From contig OX485803.1 of NCBI GenBank assembly GCA_950295325.1, positions 3,350,001 to 3,414,000 of the forward strand: DNA of 64,000 nt, written 5' to 3'. Below, piece by piece: positions 19,777-31,243 of this stretch. The notes beneath the pieces were generated by a model. That model had not been told where the DNA came from and did no database searches. It worked only from the letters and a program-made list of their open reading frames with translations. Within the stretch, counting starts at the first letter, position 1, and each line of letters opens with the position of its first letter. The DNA comes from Polytrichum commune. Lineage: Eukaryota > Streptophyta > Polytrichopsida > Polytrichales > Polytrichaceae. A program made the position numbers and the translations under genes.

Positions 19777-22107
19777 TCAGCAACTCAAGCACTGGAAATC
19801 TTGAATGTCGTTCCACTGAGGCATAGGAAGCTCAGTGGAGGAATCCGGGAAGCAGGATTCCATGGAGTCGGTCATGAGGGAAGGATAAGCAGCAGCATCG
19901 TCACGATCGACTGCAGTGAAGATGCTAATTGTTTCCGGGTGATGATGCGTTGATGTGTATGAAGAACTCGCAGGTGCTTCGGAGAGAATAATATCTGTGT
20001 CCAGAGTCAATATACTCTCCAGATCATCGGCCCCACTACTACTACTGCCTCCTGCTATAAGTGCAGGTGGAATTATGGAGACCGACGAATCATCAGCGGC
20101 AACATCGGCCCACGAGTTGCAAAAACTTGCTGTATCGAGATCATGTAAACGACGAAAATCTGTCGATGATGAGAATAATAAAGGTTTCAAATCTCCTGTG
20201 CAGGTTGCCGCCAAGAGCTCGGAGTCTCCATCTGCGCCTGCAGTATTCATGTTGCAGTAAATCACACTTGTTGGGGAACAAGGTCCCTTGCTGATCACTT
20301 TGAGGCCGCGGGCAGCATCTGGTTCGGGATGATGAAAATCAAGCTTGTTTCCAGAAAAAAATTCCTCCCTCTTGACGGTCACGTTGCAATCCGAGGGTGT
20401 ATGATAAAAACTCTTGACCGAATTAGTCGTTGACGACTCCTCCGCCTTCGGAATGATGGTAGCCGGGTTAGGGTTTAGGGTTACTTGTGCAGACCAGTCC
20501 GTATGATGACTAGTGATCGTCACCTGTGGTTGCTCCTTGGTTTCTACTAATCCTGGCACTTGAGGCCCTAGCGCAGCGAAATCTCGGTCAAATTTCTCCA
20601 ATTTGGGGATCTCCGTATCAAATATACTATTGTTGCTCCCATGAATCGTCGTCCTGGAGCAGCTTTGAATTCTGTTTGGATGTTCTGTCTGGTCAGGAGC
20701 AGCCTGCATCGGAGGAGGAGGAGGATTTACCCGGGATAAATCAAAGTTCATGTTCACAGGTTTGTGCGTGGCGGGGTCCAGTCCCAAAAGGAGCAGCTTC
20801 TTCTTCAGACGAGTGTTCCAGCAGTTCTTGATCTCATTGTCTGTCCTTCCTGGCAAATTGGCCGCGATTCGCGACCACCTGCTCAAACAAGACAGATCGA
20901 TGAGGAGCAAGTTCACTATGCAATATATCCATTCAGAGATTTCTGTAAACATCAAATACTTTTAACACAATGCAATCCTACCACATTATTATATGACGCG
21001 GCTGACGTTGAGTTGAATACTATTCAACTTCATCATGTCACATTATAGCAATTGAGATTTAAAAGCATTCCACCCGAAATCTAAAGTGCATCCGCTTCAT
21101 CCTCCTCACCAGTTGGTCCTGCCAGATTATAACACAGTTGCCCTGCTCTAATAGATGAGTATGTGTACAAGATACCCCCATAATATTCTTGAACATTCTA
21201 GCTTTGAGAATAAACTTCCAAGAATCAAGGTCCTTAATTGCGCCGTCCATATCGAATGCCGAGCATAGTAGGATTGCGAGCTCTCGTTAGTCGACACCTC
21301 ATTGTTGCCTATATTCGGATATGAAACCTTCTGAGTCCCATCTACCAGGTTTCTATTGCAGGGAAGTGCCCTGAATGAAATCATTTGTAGGTTATCCGGG
21401 ATTTATCCATTTGCGCTGGAGACTACATAGCCTACTCAAGATGCATACCCCCGCCGAAGTGGTTTCATTGGATTGACAGAAATGATTAGCCTCCCTTCCA
21501 TACCACTGCGAGCACTTGGCTTCAGACCATTTGTAATTTTAAAATCAGTGACCTGACCTTCAAACATTAAAGTCACAGATACACAAGTGCAAAAACAACT
21601 CATGTCAATCTTGAGAAAAACTAAGCGGCGAATTCAAGAGGGGCAAATTCAATCATACCGGTTGCCTATGGTCGCGTGAAGGTCGAGGATGAGCTTTTCC
21701 TCGGCTTCCGAGAACACTCCGCGTTTCAGATCGGGCCTCAGATAGTTCGTCCATCGCAGACGGCAGCTCTTCCCACACCGCACGAGCCCTACAATGAAGA
21801 CTCCATTTAACATTCAATGCCAAGGGATGGACGTCTTAGTTAAATTGACTAACTTACCTTCGCTACTTTGAAATGGACCAAGACACGGCCGGCACACAAT
21901 CAATCCCCGACTGTATATTTATATACACATAGTGATCATATACATAATTATAATAGAGGAAAATCAAACCATACCTGCAAGCTTAGGAAGAGAACGCCAG
22001 CAGCCCAGACCGTTGTCTTGGATGTAGGTCACGAGTTTTTCGTCCTCTTCTGGAGTCCAGGATCCTCGCTTCACAAGCACCTTGTCACAGCATGGCTTCC
22101 TCCCCAT
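19777..22107 (-). CDS. R2R3-MYB transcription factor (three exons)
   Basis: Exons: 22107-21975 (133 bp), 21788-21659 (130 bp), 20878-19777 (1102 bp), total 1365 bp, 454 residues. The first two lengths are the standard ones for plant R2R3-MYB genes, and all junctions are GT-AG with phases that agree. R2 ([42 protein letters not shown]) and R3 ([46 protein letters not shown]) hold the spaced tryptophans, with Phe or Val at the first R3 site as is usual. The long C-terminus is Ser/Pro-rich with an acidic end. The R3 border and THKPVN resemble MYB20/43/85-type factors linked to secondary walls, but the subgroup is inference. It is a nuclear DNA-binding regulator. The start region recurs in its own promoter. 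Confidence 0.93.
20879..21658 (-). other. MYB intron 2
   Basis: 780 bp between donor CCG|GTATGA and acceptor GAGCAG|GTGG. No inserted element was recognised. Confidence 0.85.
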
Positions 22108-23165
22108 CCCTCCCTCAAAATGCTTGCTACCTCCAAAAAACTTCTGAATCTCAAGATGCTGCCCCCTTAAAGCGGTGTCACTTTAATGAGTCGTAGGGAA
22201 ATCTACCTAGCTCCGTTTCCGATCGTTCAAGCGCAGGTGTGCTTTCTCATTGAATTGCCTATCTCTGGAAATTTCCTCCATCCGAATCCCATGAGCGGAT
22301 CAAGTGAGGGCTGGCAGAGCTCAAAGTGTTCACTTAAAACCTTACAACTACTTTAAACGAGTTCAGGGTTCTCGCAGGGCTTCTTCCACATCCCTCCCTC
22401 CCCTCTTGCTGCCTCACAATCTTCTCAAGATGCTACCTCGAGCGGTGTCATTTTGATAAATGCTTAGGAAAATCTACCAAGCTCCGTTTTCGATCGTTCA
22501 CCCGCAGATGTACTTCTGATTCAATTGCCTGTCCCCAAAATCTCCTCTAACCGAATCCGCCGAATAGAAGTGAGGGTGTGGGTATTTAACACTTAACTAC
22601 CTTAACAAGTTTCGCATCTACCTCGAATGGTCTCACTTTGATATATCGTAGGAAAATCTACCGAGGTCCGTTTTCGATGGTTCAAGCGTAGGTGTGGTTC
22701 TGATTCAATTGCCTATTTCTGACTATTTCCTCCATCCGAATCCCATGAGCAGAAGACGTTAAAGTGTCCACTTGACACCTACGTACCTTCACGAGTTTTG
22801 CAATATCCTCTGCTGGCTTCCTCCCCATCCCTCGACTTACTGCCTCATAATCCTTCTCAAGATGCTACCTGCTAGATTGGAAGCCTAAGAACTCCGAAAA
22901 AGGATATACATGATTATATACCTAGATACGAAGGAGGCCGCAGACGATATAATGTCCTACTTCCGATTCATCGGTAATTCCCCGACCATATTCTCGCGTG
23001 ATCAGCTACCCCCTATCCAACAGACAAGTCTCTCTTGGTCACCATGAACGCCACATGGATAAGTATGCACACGTAACCCGGTCGGTCAGTCTCTCGCTGC
23101 AATTCAGTGACGTTAATGCACACTTCCACCCGCCTCTTGATCAACACGTTTCATCGAGAAACGAT
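22108..23165 (-). repeat. MYB upstream region built from degenerate tandem copies of the start-codon segment
   Basis: Going upstream from the MYB ATG (22107), the start context GAGGGATGGGGAGGAAGCC returns with ATGs at 22391 and 22828. On the minus strand these read MWKKPCENPELV-stop and MGRKPAEDIAKLVKV, against the real [13 protein letters not shown]. Shared 5' flanking words (GTAGCATCTTGAGAA, CTGCGCTTGAACGATCG, GGATTCGGATGGAGGAAAT) repeat with them. Units are about 284 and 437 bp long. The same array, without the gene, lies at 2050-3105. These copies could add upstream ORFs or alternative first exons, but no transcript evidence is available. Confidence 0.7.
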
Positions 23166-24050
23166 GATAATGGTGACGATGATATTTTCGGCAGGCAGGC
23201 CGGCCGACCGATCATCGCTGTCCGCATGATCACATGGGGGTTCAAAGCTTTATAGACTCCGACAATCCAGTGGTAGATAAGTTGTTTTTCCTCCCGGTCC
23301 TCAAATACTGATCGTCGACTAATTCAAATTCCAACCAGCACCTAAAAAGTCCATGCCTGCTGCACATCATAAGGAGCTTAACCCTTGATCTTCTTCGTCT
23401 ACTCCTAACTAGTTATTCTTCTGGAACCATCATCATCATCACCTGCCGATCGAAACTGCAGGTAAACGATTGGTCCTTGAGTTAGCATGAATTCCATTTC
23501 ATGCTTTCATTGCCGTCTGATGACTTAATAACTACTAACTGAAGTTGACTATCTATCTATCTATCTATCTATCTACGGGTGTATGAACTCGAAGGTGGAG
23601 ATTTGGAGTTTGTGCAATTTGTGGCTTCCGAGCTGCTTCCGGAAGCCGGTCTCCAGCTGATTGTTGGTTGTGTGAGGGGTAAAGTTATGGGAGGGTGAAC
23701 AACTTCCATGCAAGCCTGGGCTTGACGGCTGCTTCAATTCAGGCCGCCATGATCGTCATCATTCTCTACTAAGATAGCAAATGGAAAGGAGCCTGCAGAT
23801 TCAATTACGCGCTTGAAGGATCGATGGCATGAGGAGGAGCAGCGGCGAAACTTGAAAGTAGGAAGGAAGGAAGGAATCGAGGGAAGGACATTCGGTTTGT
23901 CACGGGAACGAAGCTGTGAAGGAAAGCGCTTTCGGCTGTGCTTCCGAGACGCCGAACACCCGACCCGACCGTAACTCTCGACGCCATTTTTGTCGGCTTC
24001 GTCGGCTTTTGTCGTTTTTGACGAGACAAGTGCTACTAGTAGCTCGGTCT
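23166..24050. other. Intergenic, with an (ATCT) microsatellite
   Basis: GC-richer than its surroundings. An ATCT repeat of about six units lies at 23550-23575. Open frames here lack recognisable features. Confidence 0.35.
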
Positions 24051-24497
24051 TCTCTCAAGGGTCGTTTGTACAAGGGCTGGTGGTTGTGGTTGTGGGTGTG
24101 GTAGTGGTTTATATGTGTCCACACTAAGGTCAGTCTCTTGTTTTGCATAGTAGGAGAAGTCCCTCTTGATAGGGAAAGTGCATTTCTTTTTGAAGTTTAC
24201 TATTAAATGTACGGTTTGTCGTCATATTCATAGTAACGTCATTGGATGTAACGTACTGAAGTTTCACCAATGCATACAAGACAAGAGTTCCTATCAAGAT
24301 TGAAACTCTCCCACTGGTGTGGCCTGGTCGTTGGTCCCAATGTGGGCTTGATATTATATTCTTTGGTTCCAATTCTATGGAAAAGGCACCATCGCCACAA
24401 TCACCTCTTTATCCCATCAACTTTCTACCTAGCGCCCCACATGGTTAACCACCCTTAGCGTGGCTTTTTAATGTTCATGGCTGAAGGCTTGTCATTT

Positions 24498-25268
24498 ACA
24501 CCACAAAGGTGGTTGTGCTTATGGTTATGGTTAACCACTGCAATCAACCACAACTACGATTCTTTTAAATCACATTTGTCTTGTGCAAATACTTGAGGTT
24601 GTGGTTGTGATTGATGGTGGGGTCGGTCTTTTACATCACAATCTATTATTAATTTAGGTCTTGGGATTGAGAGGAAATTAAGGTGATTATTATCCTTGTT
24701 GGCTTTGGATTGTGATGTTAAAGTGGTTGCCTCCTCAACTTTCTCCCCGGACCTTGGCATCAAGGCTCTTTAGTGATGGCACATGAGCATGAACAATCAC
24801 CCCATGGGTGGTTGATCATGCGGAGTAGGGGGGTCAATGGGGTAAAGGGTGATCACGGGGGTGGTTAGCATGATTTATGTCTTTTCCAAGGAAATAGAAA
24901 CAAAGAAAGTAAACCACTACCACAACCACTCCTATTGTGGACGACCCTTCAATCATGAGTCATGAAGCATCACTAAAGAGCTTTGAGGCCAAGGTCTGGG
25001 GAGAAAGTTGAGGAGGCATCCACTTTGACAAGCTACAATCCAAACACAACAATAGTACTAATCACTTTATTTTTCATTAAACCCCAAGCCCTATACCAAT
25101 TCAAATTGTCATTTAAAAGAATGGCCCCATCAACAACCACAACCACAACTAAAACAATTCGCACAAGACAAGTGTAAATGCAATAAATAATTTTTTTTTT
25201 AAATGTAGTTATGGTTGATTGTGGTGGTTAATCACAACCATGACCACAATCACAACCATGTCCACCTT
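24498..25268. mobile_element. Foldback element with arms of about 290 bp
   Basis: The left arm (24498-24790) and right arm (24965-25268) are imperfect inverted repeats. ACAAAGGTGG and GGTTAACCAC..CAATCAACCA on the left answer GGTTGATTGTGG.GGTTAA and CCACCTTTGT on the right. TTTGTCTTGTGC answers GCACAAGACAAG. CTCCTCAACTTTCTCCCC..GACCTTGG answers CCAAGGTCTGGGGAGAAAGT. The loop of about 175 bp is GGGG/CCAT-rich. Both arms carry many GGTTGTGG/CCACAACC words. A further GGTTGTGG-rich stretch at 24050-24110 with GGGTCGTTTGTACAAGG, echoed inverted near 25262-25283, may be the true outer terminus. No coding capacity. Confidence 0.7.
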
Positions 25269-25294
25269 TGTATTGTGAACGAGTCTAAATTGAA

Positions 25295-25640
25295 CATAAC
25301 AATATGTATAGGCACCCTATATTTGAGTGGTATGTGGTCTAAGGCGGACACCGAAAAGACACATGTTTGCAAGATATTGGATTGCATGCTCAAAACATGC
25401 TCACCATTCTAGACTTAGTAATCGACACAATTGGGGGAGATCTACATGACCACTTAATGAGTTGGAGGCTCGAATCTTCTGAAGTTTGATATTGAATGAC
25501 ATATTCACATGAGCTCTACAAATAATGAGGCAAATGACTATGAAACCAACTTGGATTTACTCATCATCTTGCACTAATCACATGTTTCGTATTCTACAAA
25601 AAGTGGATGTAAAGAGGAAAAGGATCCAAATAAGGCACAT
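25295..25640 (+). repeat. R1 dispersed repeat (subfamily b)
   Basis: TATTTGAGTGGTATGTGGTC, GACACCGAAAAGACACATGTTTG, ATGCTCAAAACATGCTCACCATTCTAG. Closest to the copy in the GT14 intron at 41950-42300. Confidence 0.8.
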
Positions 25641-26142
25641 CTACCTTACAAAGATGGTTGTGGATAAATGAACGTAGTTCAGCCCTAATGGTGGTCATTG
25701 ATAAAAATGACCATAGCTTATGACTTTTGCATTCCAACTCCAATTCTGAAACTTGAAGAATTGACAATCTTTGCAATTCCTCACAATAGCAAACCGGATG
25801 AGGCAATTTCCAATCCAATAGCCCGCTCATAACACTTACCAGTTCTATGCCCCCTGTCTACACTCGCATCAAAGTTGTTCAAACCTATAATGCCCATTCC
25901 TATGTATTTGCTATGTCTGCTTATCACATCCATCCTGCCCATTGCATTGCAAGGACTGGGGAGAACCGACCAGTACTGCATTGATTATCTTAATTAGTGA
26001 GGGTTAGCTAACAGTTAGTGTGGGAAAATAGTGAAGGTGGTATGACATTTCTTCACACTATGAAATTAGTGTCACATAAAGATATAGGAAGTATTGTTCA
26101 TTCCAACCCTATTCATTAAAAACATTATTTACAGTATCATTA

Positions 26143-26215
26143 TTCATTGAAAGTATTGGCACTTGACATTGTTCACTAAAAGTATTGGCACTTGGCATTA
26201 TTCACTGACAAGCAT
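26143..26215 (+). repeat. 29-bp tandem repeat, about 2.3 units
   Basis: TTCATTGAAAGTATTGGCACTTGACATTG is followed by near copies TTCACTAAAAGTATTGG.. and TTCACTGACAAG. (Unit shown in part elsewhere; the period is 29 bp.). Confidence 0.75.
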
Positions 26216-27220
26216 GTGATAGGCACCAATCACAAGCACACATTTTATTTTTTTGAAATCTATAGTAAATGAGCATGTATTGACAATTCTTCAAATATCA
26301 CATCCACATGATAGACCTTTCAACACATGCACATCCTAACTTAAGCGTGGAATCCATGTGAAGGCTATGTTCTGGCCACATTATGGTTCCCATGTCAATC
26401 ACCTTTGGAAATTCATATCACTCCATGCAAGCTTGAAATTTCTTCGCGATTAAGTTTAGCTTCTCCCCCGGGCAGGTCAATTAGTGCATTTTAGAAACGA
26501 CATGTGGCCTAGTATAAGGAGGATTAAATTCATTTGGCATAAAATTTATAAACGTCTTCCACATAATTTAGGGACCGTAAAAAATGTATAGTCCTATTGC
26601 AAGTAAAGGTGGGTAGGTAGACTTTAAATGTGGACTATTCATGTTCTTTTTATTGATAATGTTGGGGGTTCAAGATAAGGATTCTAGGATATATGTCAAG
26701 TTGGCTTAGTTTTCCATGCATGCTTCACAATATTTGGATGAAAATTGCAACATCATATGCCCAAAAAGGATGGAAATTCCCAGTGCTCGTTATTGATTGT
26801 CTTTTTTATCATGCACTCTTGTTTGCCAACACCTAGGGTTTTGGTTCCACTTTGTTGAGACTGGTGTATTCTGGTTTTGTTTTAGGGTTTACGTAACAAG
26901 GGAAGCATAGAACAATATATAGGTTGACAATGCATTGTGACTTGGGCTAGATTGTTATGGAGTACGTGTGGTGTTTATGACCACACATTCATTATTGTTG
27001 TATTTCCACCCTAAGCCTTCTTTTGTGATGCACGATGGTATTGTAATAGTGAACCCTAAATTTGCAAACTTGTAAGTGACTTTAAAACTGTGCTTAAGAA
27101 TTTTGTTGTACCTTAGGGAACAATGTGAGTTTGATTTCCAACTCCTACACGATTTTTTAAAGGGTAACTTACACACCCAATCCATGATTGAGGCACCAAT
27201 TCAATCATTTTGACATCTAT
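26216..27220. other. Intergenic, no gene seen
   Basis: No coding or RNA gene was recognised. The words CACCTTTGGAAATTCATATCA and GCGATT..GCTTCTCC near 26395-26465 recur at about 43065-43130 in a GT14 intron, a small dispersed repeat. Confidence 0.35.
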
Positions 27221-27224
27221 CTAT

Positions 27225-27540
27225 CTATCTAACACAGTAAACTAAGAAGTCTATTTATTGTCATATGGTATTTTATGTCACTGTGGTGAATTTTCTAAGG
27301 ATGATACTTATGCATAAGTTTACAAGTATTGTCATGAATGATTGAAATTTGGATGAAATCCACGCCAAGTATTGAAACAAAGTTGGAATATTTTGCATCC
27401 TAACATTTATGTAATGGAATATTGTCATGGGTGATTGAAATTTAGATGAAAAATTTCTTAGTAAGGAAGAACAATTGGCACATTGTAGATCTACAATGCC
27501 CAATTTGTTTGACAAGGAATCAGTGGTGATTTTTCACAAG
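27225..27540 (-). repeat. R2 dispersed repeat, inverted copy
   Basis: On the minus strand it follows 47680-47950: CATTGTAGATCTACAATG, AATTTCTTAG.., TTTCAATCA..CATGACAATAT, ATGCATAA, TTACTAAGA. An (ATCT) tract lies next to it at 27210-27230. Confidence 0.6.
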
Positions 27541-28516
27541 GTCCCCAACATGTCCAGGGACATGTTCATAAAAAAAAACCCTTTCCAGTGGACGGGTTCT
27601 TAGGGAATGAACCGGTTTTTGGATGTGTCAAATTCACTTTGGACGGGTTCTAAAAAATAACAATTTTTTTGATAATTTTTTCCAAAAAAATAAATGGTAC
27701 AAATATCAGTTACATTGTGTCATATATGACATGTGAATATAAGCATAATGCAATCAAACCACTAATACCCAATCAAAATATCCATCTTGAAGTGCTTGAT
27801 TCACCTGCATACATTAATTCATCAACCACAAAATTTAGAACCTTTTTAACATAATGTCAAAGATTATAATTGAAGGTAAACTTAGCAATTGAATAAGAAT
27901 TAGTATATACAAAAATGTTCAAAAATTTAAAAATGAAGAGCTACTCACCCTTCAAAGAAGTGGATGAATTCTCCTCCTTCATGTTTCTCCAAACAGGCAT
28001 CATTGCATTCCAATTGATGTTTTCAACTGGAATATTTGCACATGAAATGCGCATTAAAGCATCTAAAGTCTCTAACTTCAAACTAGCACGTAGATGACTT
28101 TTGATTAGATTTTGTCTAGAAAAACCCCTCTTGTGGAGGGAATGCGGGTGGTGACGGACGGACGATGACGGGTGATGGAATCACTTTGAGGATAGAGTGT
28201 GGGGAAAGAAATGGGAGATTGAAGGACAAGAAATAAAAAGAAATGATGGTGGCAGAGGAAATTAGAATGGGGCATACTAGAAAGATGAGAATCGACAGCA
28301 AAAGACAGATAACTGACGGGCATTGAAGGCATAATTTGTGAAGATCCTATTGTTTCCAAGTGCAAGCAGTCACATGTCAACATCTTTTTGTTTTTGTTTG
28401 TGTTTTTTTTTTTTTTCCAACATTGTAAGAGACTTATTTATACGTATTGCGGGACGGGTATTTTCATTTCTAAACCGGTTTTGGGACAGGTTGTTTTTTC
28501 TTTAACCTTTCCATGG

Positions 28517-28592
28517 ACGGGTTGGTTTTTATTTTTATTTTTTTGAGACAGAAGGCCAACTGCCAACGCCAAAAAGATGCACGGGTTGGTTT
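28517..28592 (-). mobile_element. 52-bp tail-only LINE/SINE insertion with 12-bp target duplications
   Basis: ACGGGTTGGTTT occurs at 28517-28528 and again at 28581-28592. Between them (28529-28580), on the minus strand, is only the retroposon tail TTTTTGGCGTTGGCAGTTGG.CC..CTGTCTC followed by an A-rich stretch of about 16 bp. This is what target-primed reverse transcription would leave if it stopped within the first 50 nt. Confidence 0.85.
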
Positions 28593-28689
28593 AGAAACTA
28601 CTGGTTTTGGGATGGGTTGCAATTTTATTTTTATTTTTTGCCTTTCAATTCAAGGTTTTTGGACGTGGACGGGCAAAAACTTTGTGAAA

Positions 28690-28770
28690 AATCAGCCCTG
28701 CAAGGAATGACAAGGAATGTTAGGTTTACATTTAATGTTGGTGACACTAAATGCAATATATTTAGTGTAG
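28690..28770 (-). repeat. R2 terminal fragment
   Basis: On the minus strand it starts CTACACTAAATATATTGC and runs into TTTAGTGTCACCAACATTAA, the same terminus and subterminus as other R2 copies. It is truncated after about 75 bp. Confidence 0.7.
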
Positions 28771-30070
28771 TAACTTACTAGGCCCCGGCGTCTATGGAAA
28801 TCAAAAGGAGCCCCTAAACCCGGAACCTATTTCGGGATCCTCGGGGATCTAGGGCCTATTATTGCCATATCCTTTCCGGTCATATCTGGCCTGGTTATAA
28901 CGTGTTGGGAGCCACCGAGGATGCTATCGGACGGTGCAGATGTGCTCTAGGTCTAGGCCTGGTGGACCCCGATACCGCCACGTGGCCTCCTGGATGGCTT
29001 TCTTAAGGAGCTAATCAACATGATTTTAGGAAGGACCCACCCGGAAAGAAATATTAAGTAATATATTTCCTCAAGGAAAGCACCACCCAACTTCCTAGGC
29101 CTTCCGTTGCATTTCAACCAATATTGGAAAGTGAAGGAATTTTTGTTTTTGTGGAGTCAAAGCCCTACACTAAACATTGTATTTAGGCCCTTCCCACACG
29201 AGAGGCACCGGAAGTTTCACAACTTCCTCCAACATGGCACCTTGCCCAAGAAAAGTCTCCTTTTCCTCATTTTTCTCCTTATATTGTGGGACTTCCGGGC
29301 ACTAGAGCCCGGAAGTTGTGAACTACATTTATTGTGCCATGTCACTCTACTTTATTGCCAAGTAGATCCCGAAGCAAGATCCAAAGCAAAATCCGAAGCT
29401 AAAAAGTCATTGTTGCCACTCCCCATACTTCCTCTCATGTGGCAACCACTTGCTCATTTGAACCAATGCTATTCATCCATCTCATTGCCGTTCCTCCCGT
29501 GTGGTTTGGGCCAGTGTGTCACCCATTCTCTTTGTCTTGCTCAATGGCATTTGTAAGGTAGATGGATCCCAAGGCCACTTCACACACATGACTGAGAGCC
29601 CGTGACCGTTACACTTCAAGCACTCTCATTGGTGGAAAAGATGGAGCCGGTCCAAGTTCGCTTCACACTACGCTTGAGGGACCAACGGAGTATGTGAATG
29701 CAAGATGGATGTAAAGTCTACATGGACTCCTAAATGGCATCGAATGGATCATGTTTCATGGTTACTTGGACTATTTTCAAAAACCACCTCTTGGTGGGAG
29801 GTCTAACACAAAACCAAGAGACCAAGCCACTCTGAACGTTCCCAACCGTTGGTTTATTCTATTTTATCATATGTGAGGACCCCTAATGAATAAAAATTCA
29901 TTCAAAATAGCATTTGGTTGAGGTACCCGGTCACATATGACTTGACAGTACACTTGAGGATCCGTAACCACACTAGATGATTTTGGAAGTGTCTTGGGAC
30001 AACCTTTGGACACTTTCTTTTGGGCTCTCACAATTTCATGGTCACGGCTCTTGGGTAGTGTATGAAGTGG
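28771..30070. other. GC-richer island of unknown nature
   Basis: Contains GGCCCCGGCG, GGGATCCTCGGGGATC and inverted GCCCGGAAGTT / GAAGTTTCACAACTTCC words, in contrast to AT-rich neighbours. The open frame at 29107-29556 shows no motif and is probably accidental. It may be part of an LTR retrotransposon, but no TG..CA ends with a target duplication were found. Confidence 0.35.
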
Positions 30071-30079
30071 CCCTTAAGT

Positions 30080-30425
30080 GGCTTGTTTTCCTTAATCAGA
30101 CCCCTCAATTTGTTTGGTGTGTGGTTTTGTGAGGATTAAAGAGTAAACATAATGAAGACACATGTTTAAAACAGACATGACTATGTCTTCAAATATTTAT
30201 AACTACTATACACTCAATAGTGAACACAATTGGGAGGACTCATGTATGCATTCAAGAAATCAACCAAACATATATGTACTTCCGATAAGCATAACTAAAT
30301 AAGGGGAGGTTTGAGTAGATGTTTCGTCATGAATTTGTCAATGCAACACAAGTTTAATTGTGGTAATATAATTAGAAGAAGTTGTAGAACATGAAGAACA
30401 AGCCAATTAACACCCAGCTCCTTAA
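30080..30425 (+). repeat. R1 dispersed repeat (subfamily a)
   Basis: GTGTGTGGTTTTGTGAGGATTAAAGAG.., AAGACACATGTTTAAAA, CAATTGGGAGGACTCATGT, AAGAAATCAA. An inverted copy lies 365 bp to the right. Confidence 0.8.
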
Positions 30426-30433
30426 ACCACCCA

Positions 30434-30700
30434 TGTAGTGTCACCAACACTAAATGTAAACCTAACATTTCTTGTCATTCCTTGTAAAAAAATGTATTGG
30501 GCATTGTAGATTACAATGTTGCAATTACTATTGCTTACTAAGTGATTTCTCATCTAAATATCAACTATCCATGACAATATTTCATTACATATTTGCTATG
30601 ATGCAGAATATACCAAACTAAAAGAAAATGTACTAAAAGTAACTTGGAATGACAATATTTGTAAAGCTAGAAAAGTTAACATAATTACCCAAAAAAAACA
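30434..30700 (+). repeat. R2 dispersed repeat
   Basis: GTGTCACCAACACTAAATG..AACCTAACATT, GTCATTCCTTG, ATGTTGCAATTACTATTGC, AAGTGATTTCTCATCTAAA, CCATGACAATATTTC. Parallels 47680-47950. Confidence 0.75.
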
Positions 30701-30789
30701 ATGTTTAGTGTAGTTTTGCCTGAGCCATACCGGCAAATGGCACCCGTGCATATAAATTACAAATCTACCAAAGATTTGCATGTTAACAT

Positions 30790-31110
30790 GTAAGGTATGT
30801 GGGCGTTAAGTCATTCTTCATCTTCTAATGATCACATTACATCTTCAATCTTGTGTTGCAATAGCAAGTCTATGATGAAACACCAACAAAAACTATGTTC
30901 AAAACATTGATTGCTCTTGATGTAGTCATAGATATTAGAAGCACATGTTTGTTGATTTCTTAATTAAACACATAGGTCCTCTCAATTGTATTCATTGTTG
31001 AGTGTGGAGTTGTTAATACATTTTGAAGTCATAGTCCAATCTCTTTTAGACATGTATTATGGTTTTGGGTTTTGGATCCTCACCTAAACCACACACCAGT
31101 CAAATGTAGG
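30790..31110 (-). repeat. R1 dispersed repeat, inverted copy
   Basis: On the minus strand: TGTGTGGTTTAGGTGAGGATCC.., ACATGTCTAAAAGAGATTGG, CAATTGAGAGGACCTATGTG, AAGAAATCAACAAACATGTG. Confidence 0.75.
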
Positions 31111-31243
31111 TGTGCAATTAAGAAAGGTGGCCGAATAACACCCTCATACATGACAATTGGTTCAACCATGCTTGTAGTGTGGTATGTGTCATGCCCAACA
31201 TTGTTCAAGAGCAATAAGTTGTTGTTGTTCTTTCAATATATAT

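Noticed and set aside
29107-29556. 149-codon open frame in the GC-richer island
   Set aside because: No domain, no plausible start context and a composition like the surrounding non-coding DNA. Treated as chance.
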